DNA of 31,787 nt from Nitrospirae bacterium UBA4572 (lineage in GTDB: Bacteria; Nitrospirota; Leptospirillia; Leptospirillales; Leptospirillaceae), in NCBI GenBank assembly GCA_002387725.1, contig DGKK01000015.1, forward strand, positions 3,875 through 35,661, in the 5' to 3' direction. The position numbers were made by a program, and so were the translations under genes. Under the pieces are notes generated by a model. The model did no database searches and was not told the DNA's origin. It saw nothing but the letters and a program-made list of their open reading frames with translations. How positions within the stretch are numbered: position 1 is the stretch's first letter; each line of letters starts with the position of its first letter. Positions 6,675 to 15,011 of the stretch are shown piece by piece.

Positions 6675-7838
6675 TCAGTAAATGGCGGATCCGGCTCCGA
6701 CATTGGTGGCGGCCTCCTTGAAACGCTCGACAATCATCGTCGCTTCCTCCGGCTCCATGGCCGAGTGGAAGGGAAGGGCAATGGCCCTCTCCGCAAGTTT
6801 TTCGGCGATGGGGGCCATGCCTTTGTGGAATCCCCGGGCCAAAAACCAGGGATGCAGATGGAGGGGCGGCGGAAAGGGGCGCGCCTCGATTCCTGACCCG
6901 CAAAGGTCCTCGACGATGGCGTTGCGCGAGAGAACCGAGAACCGGGTTCCCAGGTGAACCATATAGGCAAACCAATTCACAAAATCCGTGTTGGGCGACT
7001 GATAAAGCTCCTTGACCCCTTCAAAGGAACGCATGCTTTCCTGATAGGCCTCAAGGAGCAGAGCCCTTTTCTTGAGTCCGGACGGCAACCGGCTCAAGGA
7101 CAGAAGTCCTAGACGCGCCATGCCCGGAGAGAGGGTCACCTCCATGGGGAGGATCGGCGGCGTGCCCGAGGGAAGCTTTTCTCCTCCTCCCCCCCGAAGT
7201 GTCCGAAGCAGGCAATCCAGATCCTCTCGGTCCGTGAGGATGGCCGCATAGGACTCTCCCAAATTGGGGTGGGGAGAGCCGAAGGCCAGAATGGAGATGT
7301 CTCCGAAACTCCCCGTCCTTCGCCCCCAGGACTCCGAAAAGAGAGATTCTGTCGCATCCTCGACAAGTACGGCGGAGCTCTCTTTCGCCAGCGACTCAAA
7401 ACGCTTCCAGTCGGCCGGATGGCCCAGGGAATTGGCGACAAGAAGGAGGCGGCTCCGGGGCCCGATCTTTCGAGCCGCCTTATCCGGATCGAGAGTGAAG
7501 GACCAGGCATCGATGTCCGACACTTTGAGGGCCGCCTTCCTCCAGGCCACGGCCCGGGCCATCCCGAACCAGGAGAGGGGGGAGGCGATGACCTCATCCC
7601 CCTCCCCGATCTCCAGCGCCGACATGACAAGGAAGAGAGCGACGGAGGGCGTCGGGACCACCAGTGCCCGGGCTCTTCCGAAGACGAACGCCAGACGGCT
7701 CTCCAGGCTCTCGATGGGGTTTTCGAAGGCCTCTTTCCCCAGACTTTCGATGAAGGACGACACCTCGTCGCCGTTCCATTGGGGGCAGTCGAAGGCAATC
7801 CGCTTCGCATCACTTCCCCGATCCTCTTGAGGACTCAT
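6675..7838 (-). CDS. DegT/DnrJ/EryC1-like PLP-fold protein lacking the catalytic lysine
   Basis: A 387-residue fold-type I protein of the DegT/DnrJ/EryC1/StrS family. Family marks are GDEVIASPLSWFGMARAV (about 80-97), LVEDATESL (Asp161, which should bind the PLP ring nitrogen) and GSFGDISILAFGSPHPNLGE (177-196). In typical aminotransferases this last stretch contains the Schiff-base Lys (TKN-like); here there is none, and His190 falls about where it should be. A Lys-to-His change is known in the 3-dehydrases ColD and E1, so it could be a dehydrase-like or non-catalytic PLP protein. The C-terminus ends HLHPWFLARGF and PFHSAMEPEE. Its ATG overlaps the nifS stop. The role in nitrogen fixation is unknown. 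Confidence 0.75.
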   Translation of the reverse strand: MSPQEDRGSDAKRIAFDCPQWNGDEVSSFIESLGKEAFENPIESLESRLAFVFGRARALVVPTPSVALFLVMSALEIGEGDEVIASPLSWFGMARAVAWRKAALKVSDIDAWSFTLDPDKAARKIGPRSRLLLVANSLGHPADWKRFESLAKESSAVLVEDATESLFSESWGRRTGSFGDISILAFGSPHPNLGESYAAILTDREDLDCLLRTLRGGGGEKLPSGTPPILPMEVTLSPGMARLGLLSLSRLPSGLKKRALLLEAYQESMRSFEGVKELYQSPNTDFVNWFAYMVHLGTRFSVLSRNAIVEDLCGSGIEARPFPPPLHLHPWFLARGFHKGMAPIAEKLAERAIALPFHSAMEPEEATMIVERFKEAATNVGAGSAIY

Positions 7839-8998
7839 GAGACCCTCCGGGTTAAAGTCTGGCCAAGAATGCGCCCAAGGGCGTGGAGGGTGCGGTCGAT
7901 CTCCTCGGGGCGGGTTCGCCGTCCCAGGGAAAAGCGGAGGGAGGAGAGAGCCTCCTCCCGGGTCAGCCCCATGGACAGGAGAACATGGGAAGGGTCCAAC
8001 GCTCCGGTCGAACACGCCGAGCCCATGGAGGCATAGATCCCTTCCCTGGCAAGAGCCAGAAGGATCTTCTCTCCGGGGATCCCCGGGAAGCAGAGATTGG
8101 TCATGTGAGGTGCCCGACGGGACGCCTGCTCCGGTCCATTTCTCCGAGCCTTTGGATAAAGGGAGAAAACCGTCTCCTCCAGACGATCCCGAAGCCGCTT
8201 CACTTTCTCGGGTCCCTCGACGAGGAACTCGCGAGATTCCCGGGCAGCCTCCCCCAGACCCACGATGCCCGGGACATTTTCCGTTCCTCCCCGGCGCTTC
8301 CTCTCCTGGGATCCCGGCATCAGAGGGTGAAAGCTCTCCCCCTTTCTGATAAAAAGGGCCCCTGTCCCCTTGGGGCCGTGGATCTTATGTCCCGAAAGCG
8401 ACAGAAAGTCCGCCGGGATCCTTCTGAGATCCACCGGGAGCTTCCCGACTGCAGCGACCCCGTCACAGAGAAACAAGGCCCCGGCTCTGTGCGCAACCTC
8501 TCCGATTTCTTCCACGGGGTTGATGGCGCCCGTTTCATTGTTGACATACATGACGGTTACGAGGGCCGTGGTGTTGTCCGCGCGCGATGCCACCTCTGCC
8601 GGGTCGATGCGCCCATCCTTCCCGGCCGGAATGAGGTGAACCGTGAAGCCTTCCCGCTCGAGGTCGGGCACAAGGCCGAGGATCGAAGAGTGTTCAACCG
8701 CGCTCAAAAGAAGAGTCCGTCGTTCGGGTCTGGACCGGAGGGCCGACCGGACTGCCGACTGATTCGACTCCGTGCCTCCGCTGGTCAGGAGGATCTCCCG
8801 CGGCTCTGCCCCCAGGAACTCTGCCAGGGACTCTCTGGCCGCCATCACCGCGGCCTTCGCACGCTCCCCCTCCGGATTGGGACTCCCGGGGTTGGCATAC
8901 ACCTCGCAAAACCAGGGAAGCATGGCCGCCAGGACCCGTTCGGAGACGGGCGTGGTGGCAGAGGAGTCGAGATCGACAAAAGAGCCGGCGGCACTCAT
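7835..8998 (-). CDS. nifS: Cysteine desulfurase NifS
   Basis: A 387-residue PLP enzyme that takes sulfur from cysteine for Fe-S and FeMo-cofactor assembly. Seen are EILLTSGGTESNQSAV (70-84), VEHSSILG (101-108), the PLP lysine in SGHKIHGPKGTG (Lys205) and the sulfur-accepting Cys329 in SMGSACSTG near the C-terminus, as in the NifS/IscS class with a long flexible loop. One oddity is DGVAAVGK (179-186), where desulfurases normally have DAVQ; the Gln contacting the PLP oxygen is Ala. The start overlaps the stop of the LRV gene (ATGA). Being in nif between LRV and the DegT-like gene, it is NifS rather than housekeeping IscS. Confidence 0.93.
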   Translation of the reverse strand: MSAAGSFVDLDSSATTPVSERVLAAMLPWFCEVYANPGSPNPEGERAKAAVMAARESLAEFLGAEPREILLTSGGTESNQSAVRSALRSRPERRTLLLSAVEHSSILGLVPDLEREGFTVHLIPAGKDGRIDPAEVASRADNTTALVTVMYVNNETGAINPVEEIGEVAHRAGALFLCDGVAAVGKLPVDLRRIPADFLSLSGHKIHGPKGTGALFIRKGESFHPLMPGSQERKRRGGTENVPGIVGLGEAARESREFLVEGPEKVKRLRDRLEETVFSLYPKARRNGPEQASRRAPHMTNLCFPGIPGEKILLALAREGIYASMGSACSTGALDPSHVLLSMGLTREEALSSLRFSLGRRTRPEEIDRTLHALGRILGQTLTRRVS

Positions 8999-9777
8999 GA
9001 AACCGCTCTCCCGCTCTCTTCCCCCAGACGCCGTAGGGCAATCTGGCGCAGAAAGGGATCGGAGTCCTGGGCGATGTGCCGAAGCGCCTCTCCCGAGGCG
9101 TGTTCGGCGAGCCAAAAACGAACCCTGACATCCGGATCCGCGAGCGCCTTGTCCCACAGATCGGGACCTCCCCGGGCCAGAACTTCGATCCGGACAAGGG
9201 CATCGGGATCGGACTTGAAAAACAGGTGGTGGGGAGAGGAGATCCGTCTGGCGACAACCCTCCTCACCTCGGGATCGGGATCGGACTTCATAAAAAGAAG
9301 GGCCGAAGGGGCAATCCTCAGGGCTACCTGGTGGCGGACGTAATAATCGGAGTCCGAGGCCATCATCGGCAGAAGCGCCACAGGGATCCGGGCCGCGACC
9401 CGGATCCGGACCTCCCTGTCCGTATCGTTCATCATCCGGACAAGCCGGGAGGGACTGAGAAACAGGGCGACATTCATCCGGACCGTCTCGTCGGGATCTC
9501 TGACCATCCGCTCGAGAAGCTCCTGTGGAAGATAACGCGTCACGATGGCCCGTGTTTCAAAGTACCCATCATTCCAGAATCGCGTGGCCAATCCGGGATT
9601 CTTCCGAAAGAATCGGTCAATATGTCGCGCATAGGTCGTTCTCACACACGAAGAGACAGGTGAGCACGCCGTCTCAGCCTTCAGGGGAAGGATCTCGCAT
9701 CCGGCGCAGGGCTCATCGCATTGAGGCAAGGACTCATGACATTCCGGGGTGGGCCGGGCTCCGCAGAAGACTCTCAT
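8995..9777 (-). CDS. 4Fe-4S leucine-rich repeat variant (LRV) protein
   Basis: A 260-residue protein with a Cys-rich N-terminus (Cys 5, 13, 20, 24, 27, 38, 44) followed by about eight tandem helical repeats from residue 66 to 250, each of the type DPDxxVRxxVAxRxxxxxL. This matches the LRV protein first seen in the Azotobacter vinelandii nif region, whose N-terminal cysteines bind a 4Fe-4S cluster and whose repeats form a right-handed superhelix. The function is unknown; a Fe-S-sensing scaffold for nif proteins is possible. Its ATG overlaps the stop of the TPR-like gene and its stop overlaps nifS. Confidence 0.87.
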   Translation of the reverse strand: MRVFCGARPTPECHESLPQCDEPCAGCEILPLKAETACSPVSSCVRTTYARHIDRFFRKNPGLATRFWNDGYFETRAIVTRYLPQELLERMVRDPDETVRMNVALFLSPSRLVRMMNDTDREVRIRVAARIPVALLPMMASDSDYYVRHQVALRIAPSALLFMKSDPDPEVRRVVARRISSPHHLFFKSDPDALVRIEVLARGGPDLWDKALADPDVRVRFWLAEHASGEALRHIAQDSDPFLRQIALRRLGEESGRAVS

Positions 9778-10292
9778 TCCTCCTCCCTTCCTCCCCTCCT
9801 GATGACAGCAATCAGCGGGGAAATACCCAGATGGTCATTTTTATCGAGGGTCCGGATCTTCTCCAGAATTTCAAGAGCCCTCTCCGTCTCGCCCAGGCGG
9901 GCATAAAGGTATCCCGCCGCCTTCATCGCAAAAAGATAGAATCTCGGACCGGCCACATAGTCGGAAAACGGGGCATCCTCCAAGGAAAGCTCCATGAAGG
10001 ATCGACGGAGCCCCAGACGCTGCCCCATCATCTCCGCGGCGCGCAGCGCGAAGGGAATTGCCTCCCGAAGAAGGCCCTTGTAGAAATAAAACTTGTAGCA
10101 CCCGAGCACCACCGGCAAGGACTCTCCATGGAGGCGGTCCGCTTCGGAAAGGAACCCTCGGGCCTTCGCGGTGTCGGACCACGACCGGGAGGCCTCCCGC
10201 AGAAGAGCCTGGGCTTCCGGAGGAGCCGGAGGGAAAAGCCCCACAGAATCGTCTTCCCAGTTTTTTGTCTCCCTCGAAAACAGAGCGGACAT
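9774..10292 (-). CDS. Helical-repeat (TPR-like) protein of the nif cluster
   Basis: A 172-residue all-helical soluble protein. Its C-terminal part (AGYLYARLGETERALEILEKIRTLD, about 130-155) looks like a TPR motif and the middle (LGCYKFYFYKGLLREAIPFALRAAEMM) like another. I recall a similar protein placed between iscA and LRV or nifS in other proteobacterial nif clusters, with no assigned role. It starts three bases after the iscA stop and its stop overlaps the LRV start, so it is surely co-translated. No catalytic motif is visible; protein-protein interaction is the likely use. Confidence 0.65.
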   Translation of the reverse strand: MSALFSRETKNWEDDSVGLFPPAPPEAQALLREASRSWSDTAKARGFLSEADRLHGESLPVVLGCYKFYFYKGLLREAIPFALRAAEMMGQRLGLRRSFMELSLEDAPFSDYVAGPRFYLFAMKAAGYLYARLGETERALEILEKIRTLDKNDHLGISPLIAVIRRGGREEE

Positions 10293-10295
10293 GGA

Positions 10296-10679
10296 CTAGT
10301 GTCCGCTCCCTTTTTTCGAGCACCCCCCCTCGGCAGGGGCGGGTCCCCCCTCCACATTGAAGGAGGTCCCACAGCCACACGAGCTGGTGGCATTCGGATT
10401 TTTGAAAACGAGCTGGGTATTCATCATGTTGTCTTCAAAATCGATTTCCGACCCGTCCACATATCCGAGACACTCCTCCGGAATATGAAGGGCAAACCCG
10501 GGTCCGGGAAAGATCCGGTCCGTCGGAAGGGGCTGGAGAGCCAGCTCCATGTCGTATGACAGCCCTGAACAGCCGCCGGGCTTTACGATCAGTCGAATTC
10601 CCGCCCCCTCGTCCCCCCCGTTGAAGCGGATCATGCGCCGGAGAAACACCCCGGCCTTCTCTGTGACAGTCACACCCAT
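10296..10679 (-). CDS. iscA: IscA/HesB-type Fe-S carrier (IscA-nif)
   Basis: A 127-residue A-type Fe-S protein. The three conserved cysteines are present: one in PGGCSGLSY and two in SCGCGTSF, with the GFALHIPEE and GSEIDFEDN segments between. A-type proteins carry or store Fe-S clusters or iron for target enzymes; the nif copy is usually called IscA-nif or HesB. A short Gly/Cys/Lys tail follows the last motif. The start at 10679 is preferred because AAGGAGG then lies six bases upstream; the ATG two codons earlier (10685) directly abuts that site. It lies between fdxN and the TPR-like gene. Confidence 0.88.
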   Translation of the reverse strand: MGVTVTEKAGVFLRRMIRFNGGDEGAGIRLIVKPGGCSGLSYDMELALQPLPTDRIFPGPGFALHIPEECLGYVDGSEIDFEDNMMNTQLVFKNPNATSSCGCGTSFNVEGGPAPAEGGCSKKGSGH

Positions 10680-10715
10680 TTCCATCCTCCTTGACGTTTA
10701 TTTCGCCTGATCGAG

Positions 10716-10973
10716 TCATTCCCCATGAAGCTTGATTTTCCTGGCCATCAGGGTTTCCCGATCCTCCACGAGAGCAGGATCGGGGATGCAGGTCTCTTCA
10801 ATCGGACAGACGGCCGTGCACTGGGCCTCCTCGAAAAACCCGACACACTCCGTGCACAGGTCGGAATCGATCTGGTAGAGACCGTCGGCGGTAGCGCTGA
10901 TCGCGGAATTCGGGCACTCCGGCTCGCAGGCCGAACATCCGGTACAGTTTTCAAGAACAATCGTGTAGGCCAT
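10716..10973 (-). CDS. fdxN: 2[4Fe-4S] ferredoxin FdxN
   Basis: An 85-residue bacterial ferredoxin with Cys10/13/16/20 (CTGCSACEPEC, then P) and Cys40/43/52/56 (CTECVGFFEEAQCTAVCP), the spacing of FdxN-type nif ferredoxins. It begins 12 bases after the nifB stop, the classic nifB-fdxN arrangement, and FdxN is known in Azotobacter to support NifB-cofactor synthesis. The C-terminal helix (residues 65-85) is charged. A GGGGAG site precedes the ATG. Confidence 0.92.
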   Translation of the reverse strand: MAYTIVLENCTGCSACEPECPNSAISATADGLYQIDSDLCTECVGFFEEAQCTAVCPIEETCIPDPALVEDRETLMARKIKLHGE

Positions 10974-10985
10974 CTTCCCACTCCC

Positions 10986-12560
10986 CTATTTCAAGATTGC
11001 CAAAGGGATCTGTCCGGGGGCCGGCGAGGGAGCGGTAAAGGCCCCGGACCTGATTTTCGTCTGTCCGCTCGAGGACTTGGGGACAATCTTTCCGGAACGG
11101 ATCCCCTCCACGTATTCGGAAAACCACTGGAGAAGAGAAGGCTTGATCGACTGATAGGCATAGCCGTCGATCGGCAGGATCCCGGCCTCTTCCAGCGTTT
11201 TTTTGGGGCATCCTCCCACCTTGGCCACCATCACCCCGACGCAATCCGACAAGGCCTCGGTGATCCGGGACAGAGAGTCGTCCTCTCCGTACCCTCCTTC
11301 GCAATAGAGATCGACCCGCCGGTGGCCGATGAACTTGGCTTCTGTGGCACTCACTTCATAGACCTGAAACTCCCGGGCATGTCCGAAATGCTGATTGATC
11401 AGCCCCTCCCCGGCAGTGGCGACCGCGACAAGAACGGGCGCCTCCTCCTCAAGTCCCTTCCCTCGTCCGAGCCCGGCAAGCATCTCCTTGATTTTCCGTT
11501 CTTTTTCCCGGGTCTCCTCGACCTTGTCCCGATACGCCTCCCGGGCGGACAGATCATAGGAGACATCGGCGATCTCGATGGCCTCTATTTTTTCGTTGGT
11601 AAACTCGGAAGAGCGATCCTCGCCCAGAAGCCCCACGGCATCGGCCCGGCACTGCCGGCAATGGCGCATCATGTTCATCTCTCCCTCGCAGGAGTCCTGG
11701 AGATGCTTCAGCTCCTCCGCCGTCGGACCCCTCTGGCCCGTCAGGCCATAAAAGGTTCCATGTTCGGGTTCCGAGATGAGGGGCATGATGTTGTGAAGGA
11801 AGGCCCCGCGCTTCTTGACCTCCCGGTTGACCGCCTTCAGGTGTTCGTCGTTGACCCCGGGGATCATCACCGAGTTGACCTTGACCAGAATCTTTCTGGC
11901 GGTCAGCATCTCAAGTCCCAGGAGCTGGCGCTCGGAAAGGATCCTGGCGGCATCCCGCCCCTTCCAGCGCTTCTTGTTGAAGTAGATCCACGGATAAATC
12001 CTTTCCCCGACCTCCGGATCGACCATGTTGATGGTCACGGTGACGTGGTCAACATTGTAGTCCGCGATGCGGTCCACCATATCGGGAAGGGCCAGGCCGT
12101 TCGTCGACAGACAGAGCTTGATGTCCGGGGCGGCCTTCGAGATGAGTTCGAAGGTTTTGAAGGTTTTCTCGGGATTGGCCAACGAGTCTCCGGCTCCGGC
12201 GATGCCGACGACCGTCATCTGGTGGATCTCGGAGGCGACCGCCAGAACCTTTTTCGCGGCAAGCTCCGGCGTCAGGCGCTCGGAAACCACCCCGGGACGG
12301 GATTCATTGGAGCAGTCGTACTTCCGGTTGCAGTAGTTGCACTGGATGTTGCAGGCCGGGGCCACGGCCACATGCATGCGGGCATAGAAATGGTGGGCTT
12401 CCTCGCTATAGCACGGATGGTTCTTGACCTTCTCCCAGACCTCCGGATCCATGTCCGCAGGACCGGCGGAACTCCCGCAGGTCGACTTTTCAGAGCACCC
12501 CGAAGCCTCGGTCTCCGGTTCCTGGATGATTTTCAGAAACTCACTGTCTTTCTTATCCAT
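10986..12560 (-). CDS. nifB: FeMo-cofactor biosynthesis radical SAM protein NifB
   Basis: A 524-residue protein. Residues 60-330 are a radical SAM domain with CNIQCNYCNRKYDC (Cys70/74/77 ligating the SAM cluster) and GIAGAGDSLANP as the SAM-binding strand. A further Cys set (CRQCRADAVGLLGED) around 305-320 is typical of NifB accessory clusters. Residues about 375-490 are a NifX-like domain (APVLVAVATAGEGLINQHFG onward). NifB makes the 8Fe-9S-C NifB-co precursor and inserts the carbide. The N-terminus carries extra Cys (22, 28), and the last 30 residues are Pro/Ser-rich. A GGAGGAGAACCG site and a short hairpin lie upstream. It precedes fdxN. Confidence 0.97.
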   Translation of the reverse strand: MDKKDSEFLKIIQEPETEASGCSEKSTCGSSAGPADMDPEVWEKVKNHPCYSEEAHHFYARMHVAVAPACNIQCNYCNRKYDCSNESRPGVVSERLTPELAAKKVLAVASEIHQMTVVGIAGAGDSLANPEKTFKTFELISKAAPDIKLCLSTNGLALPDMVDRIADYNVDHVTVTINMVDPEVGERIYPWIYFNKKRWKGRDAARILSERQLLGLEMLTARKILVKVNSVMIPGVNDEHLKAVNREVKKRGAFLHNIMPLISEPEHGTFYGLTGQRGPTAEELKHLQDSCEGEMNMMRHCRQCRADAVGLLGEDRSSEFTNEKIEAIEIADVSYDLSAREAYRDKVEETREKERKIKEMLAGLGRGKGLEEEAPVLVAVATAGEGLINQHFGHAREFQVYEVSATEAKFIGHRRVDLYCEGGYGEDDSLSRITEALSDCVGVMVAKVGGCPKKTLEEAGILPIDGYAYQSIKPSLLQWFSEYVEGIRSGKIVPKSSSGQTKIRSGAFTAPSPAPGQIPLAILK

Positions 12561-12573
12561 CGGTTCTCCTCCT

Positions 12574-12590
12574 GGCCTTGCGACAAGGCC
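12574..12590 (-). other. Hairpin just upstream of nifB
   Basis: The 7-base arms GGCCTTG and CAAGGCC around a 3-base loop form a stem directly before the nifB ribosome site, between the DUF269 gene and nifB. No U-tract follows, so it more likely affects mRNA stability or processing than termination. Confidence 0.5.
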
Positions 12591-12611
12591 GCTGGTCCGT
12601 TGAAGGCGGGT

Positions 12612-13073
12612 TTATCCGAATGTTGCAACATCCTTGAATTTCGCGATCATTTCCGTCCCCTGGCAGATCAGCTTCTCGGCCTCCTCCAGGAGCTTCTCCC
12701 GGGAGGCAAACCCGAATCGGTGCACATCCCGGAGATTCTTGTTCACGACGACCAGACGCCCCCCGATCAGAACCATGCGCCCGAATCCCTCGTGAGACAT
12801 CTTCATGATGGGGGTCACCATGACCCCGGTGCGTTTTTCGATCGCGAGGGCGATCGTGTTGTAGAAGATTTCGAGCCTCCAGAGAACGTCGGGATCGGGG
12901 TCTCCAATGATGGGAATGGCCCGGCGCGCTTCTGCATCGAGAATGAAGGGCTTCAGGACCTCCTCGTCAGAGAGCTTGTCCCATGCGCCAAACCCATCGT
13001 GGGAGCGAAACTGAAGGGCCAGATCCCGAAAAAAGTCTCCGGATTTTTCCTGTGTCGTATCGCCGCTGCTCAT
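12612..13073 (-). CDS. NifX-associated nitrogen fixation protein (DUF269)
   Basis: A 153-residue helical protein recognisable as the NifX-associated DUF269 family: FRSHDGFGAWDKLSDEEVLKPFI (about 22-44), IPIIGDPDPD, FYNTIALAIEKRTG and GRMVLIGGRLVVVNKNLRDVHRFGF. It is nearly always encoded directly after nifX, as here (68 bases away), and is presumed to act with NifX in cofactor trafficking, though its function is not established. The start at 13073 matches the family N-terminus; a longer in-frame reading overlapping nifX has no support. Confidence 0.88.
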   Translation of the reverse strand: MSSGDTTQEKSGDFFRDLALQFRSHDGFGAWDKLSDEEVLKPFILDAEARRAIPIIGDPDPDVLWRLEIFYNTIALAIEKRTGVMVTPIMKMSHEGFGRMVLIGGRLVVVNKNLRDVHRFGFASREKLLEEAEKLICQGTEMIAKFKDVATFG

Positions 13074-13141
13074 CGTCCTCGTTCCCCCTGTCTCTGTCTG
13101 CCATCCCGAACGGAACAGTTGTTCCGCACCTTTCGAAACTC

Positions 13142-13540
13142 TTATTCCTCGACAAAGTCTGCCGCTTTTTCTCCCTGATCCCGGAGAATTTTCCGCATCC
13201 AGGGGGGAGGTGTCCCATTCAAGAGCTGACGAAGCCTTTCCAGCAGATCCGCAATCCTCTCGGGCTTTTCCACCTTTACCGGATGGATCTTCTGGGCCAC
13301 AACCCGTGCGGCTCCGGATCCTCCGATGGCGGCGACATAGAGAATCGCGCAACCCTTGAGGGCGTCGATCTTCGGAACGAGCTTGTCCTCGTTTCCGTCT
13401 TCGGACAGATCGGACTCGAAGGAGACCACATGGTCGAGTTTGTAGCCTCCGGCATCGAGATCGTAAAAAGCGATGTTCTTGGCCCACCCGAAGTGTGCGT
13501 TGACTGTTTCAAGATCCTGGGTGGCAAAGGCGACCTTCAT
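13142..13540 (-). CDS. nifX: NifX, FeMo-cofactor precursor carrier
   Basis: A 132-residue NifX/NafY-type protein: KVAFATQDLETVNAHFGWAK at the N-terminus, FYDLDAGGYKLDHVVSF, then GCAILYVAAIGGSGAARVV (about 63-81) and a C-terminal helix pair ending in PPWMRKILRD. It binds NifB-co and the VK-cluster and passes them between NifB, NifEN and apo-nitrogenase. The gene follows nifN by 30 bases and precedes DUF269, the usual order. Length is slightly below the common 150. No irregularity is seen. Confidence 0.92.
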   Translation of the reverse strand: MKVAFATQDLETVNAHFGWAKNIAFYDLDAGGYKLDHVVSFESDLSEDGNEDKLVPKIDALKGCAILYVAAIGGSGAARVVAQKIHPVKVEKPERIADLLERLRQLLNGTPPPWMRKILRDQGEKAADFVEE

Positions 13541-13570
13541 GGGATCCTCCCGACATGGGATTTCAGGGTT

Positions 13571-14962
13571 TTATACGTCGAAACGGACAGGAACGAATCC
13601 TTCTTCCGACACCGGCGCCTCCGGCATCGAAGCCGCTTCCGAAGGAACCGGCGAATACCAGCTATCCGGCCGATTTTCCGGATCCCGCGACCAGACCACA
13701 TTCGCGAGTCGAAACAGCGTCTCCATCGCTCCGCGATAGCCGACCGAGAGCCTGTGGGCCGCACCGAGACGATCGAAGACCGGGAAGCCGAGCCTGAAGA
13801 GAGGAATTCCCAGATGCTCGGCGGCCTGCCGCCCATGGGAATGCGTGACGAGAAGCTTGGCGTCTGTCTCGCGGGCCTCCTTTTCAAGCCGGCCGAGATC
13901 GCCGATCACCGCCTTTCCCCCTGGCATCTTTGAAAGAAGCGGAGACTCTGTCGTCGTCACCCGGCTCACAAGCTCCATCCCATTCTCGAGAAGAAAATGG
14001 CCCACATCGAAGAGATGATCGGGCTCAAGGCCCACAGCCACCCGGAGAGATCCCAGGTAAAAATGGGCGTCGAGCATGGCATCCGTGAGGCGGCTGCGCT
14101 CCCGCTTCAAGGACTCCGGGTAGTTTCCATCGGAGAGATCCCGAAGAGTCACGAGAAATCGGTCGAAGGCGGAAAGTCCCATCAAGCGGTTGACCACGAT
14201 GTAGGGGACGTCGCACCTTTCAAAGAGGAGCTCGCCGGCTTTCCGGAGCGACTCTCCCAGAACGAGGGTATGGCTCGACTGGCCCATCCGGCGGAGATCC
14301 GACAGGCTTGTCCCCCCCATCGACACGGGTTCGAACGAGTCCGGAACGAAGCCGTCAAGGGAGCGGGAAAGATCCGGAAGGAAAATCGGGTCGAAGCCGA
14401 ATCCCTTCAGAATGTCCTTCAGGTAATCAAGGTCGGCCACCGTCAGATGGGAGCCGGCCAGGACGTTAATCTGCCCCTTGACCTTTTGTCCTCCCTCCGG
14501 CACCAGCTCTTCGATCGTCCGGACCATGGCCGCCCGGAAGCCATCTTCATGCGATCCCTTGAAATCCGGAGTCGAGACGCCGACGATGGGAACGGCGGCA
14601 TGTTCAGGGTATTTTTTCCGGAAGAGAACCACCTCTCCAGCAATGTCTTCCCCCTTGGTTTCGGTGAGCCCCGTCGAACACAGTCCGATCACTCCCGGGG
14701 AGGCTTTTTCGAGGATCTTGAGAATCCCTGCCTGGATGTTCTCCCCTCCCCCGAGAATCGTCGTCACCTCGCTCATCGCGGTGGTCTGCAGCGGGATCGA
14801 TTCCTTGAAGTGGCGCCCCAGAAGAACCAGCGCAAAGGACGTGCATCCCTGGGATCCATGAAAAACGGGAAGGGCCCGCTCGATCCCCAGAAAGAAGATG
14901 GCTCCCCCCAGCGGGGCACTCATCTTGAGGGGGTTGACCGACACGAAGTCCTGGCTCGTCAT
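13571..14962 (-). CDS. nifN: FeMo-cofactor scaffold subunit NifN
   Basis: A 463-residue oxidoreductase of the nitrogenase component-1 family, homologous to NifK. NifN and NifE form the heterotetramer on which FeMo-cofactor is completed. Seen are VNPLKMSAPLGGAIFFLGIE (8-27), FHGSQGCTSFALVLLGRHF (34-52, one Cys ligand), IGLCSTGLTETKGEDI (Cys in the middle), and a C-terminal LGIPLFRLGFPVFDRLGAAH followed by GYRGA. The residues VPFSTD-like region is short, as expected for NifN. A GAAGGAGGAACG site precedes the ATG; the gene lies 49 bases after nifE. Confidence 0.95.
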   Translation of the reverse strand: MTSQDFVSVNPLKMSAPLGGAIFFLGIERALPVFHGSQGCTSFALVLLGRHFKESIPLQTTAMSEVTTILGGGENIQAGILKILEKASPGVIGLCSTGLTETKGEDIAGEVVLFRKKYPEHAAVPIVGVSTPDFKGSHEDGFRAAMVRTIEELVPEGGQKVKGQINVLAGSHLTVADLDYLKDILKGFGFDPIFLPDLSRSLDGFVPDSFEPVSMGGTSLSDLRRMGQSSHTLVLGESLRKAGELLFERCDVPYIVVNRLMGLSAFDRFLVTLRDLSDGNYPESLKRERSRLTDAMLDAHFYLGSLRVAVGLEPDHLFDVGHFLLENGMELVSRVTTTESPLLSKMPGGKAVIGDLGRLEKEARETDAKLLVTHSHGRQAAEHLGIPLFRLGFPVFDRLGAAHRLSVGYRGAMETLFRLANVVWSRDPENRPDSWYSPVPSEAASMPEAPVSEEGFVPVRFDV

Positions 14963-15011
14963 CCGTTCCTCCTTCTTTGAAGGATCCCCTGTCCCATTCC
15001 TCGTCCGTCCC

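Noticed and set aside
10725..13178. Long open frame (817 codons) on the plus strand opposite nifB and its neighbours
   Set aside because: It is antisense to nifB, fdxN and DUF269, which are beyond doubt. Such frames arise from GC-rich codon bias; no ribosome site or protein motif was seen.
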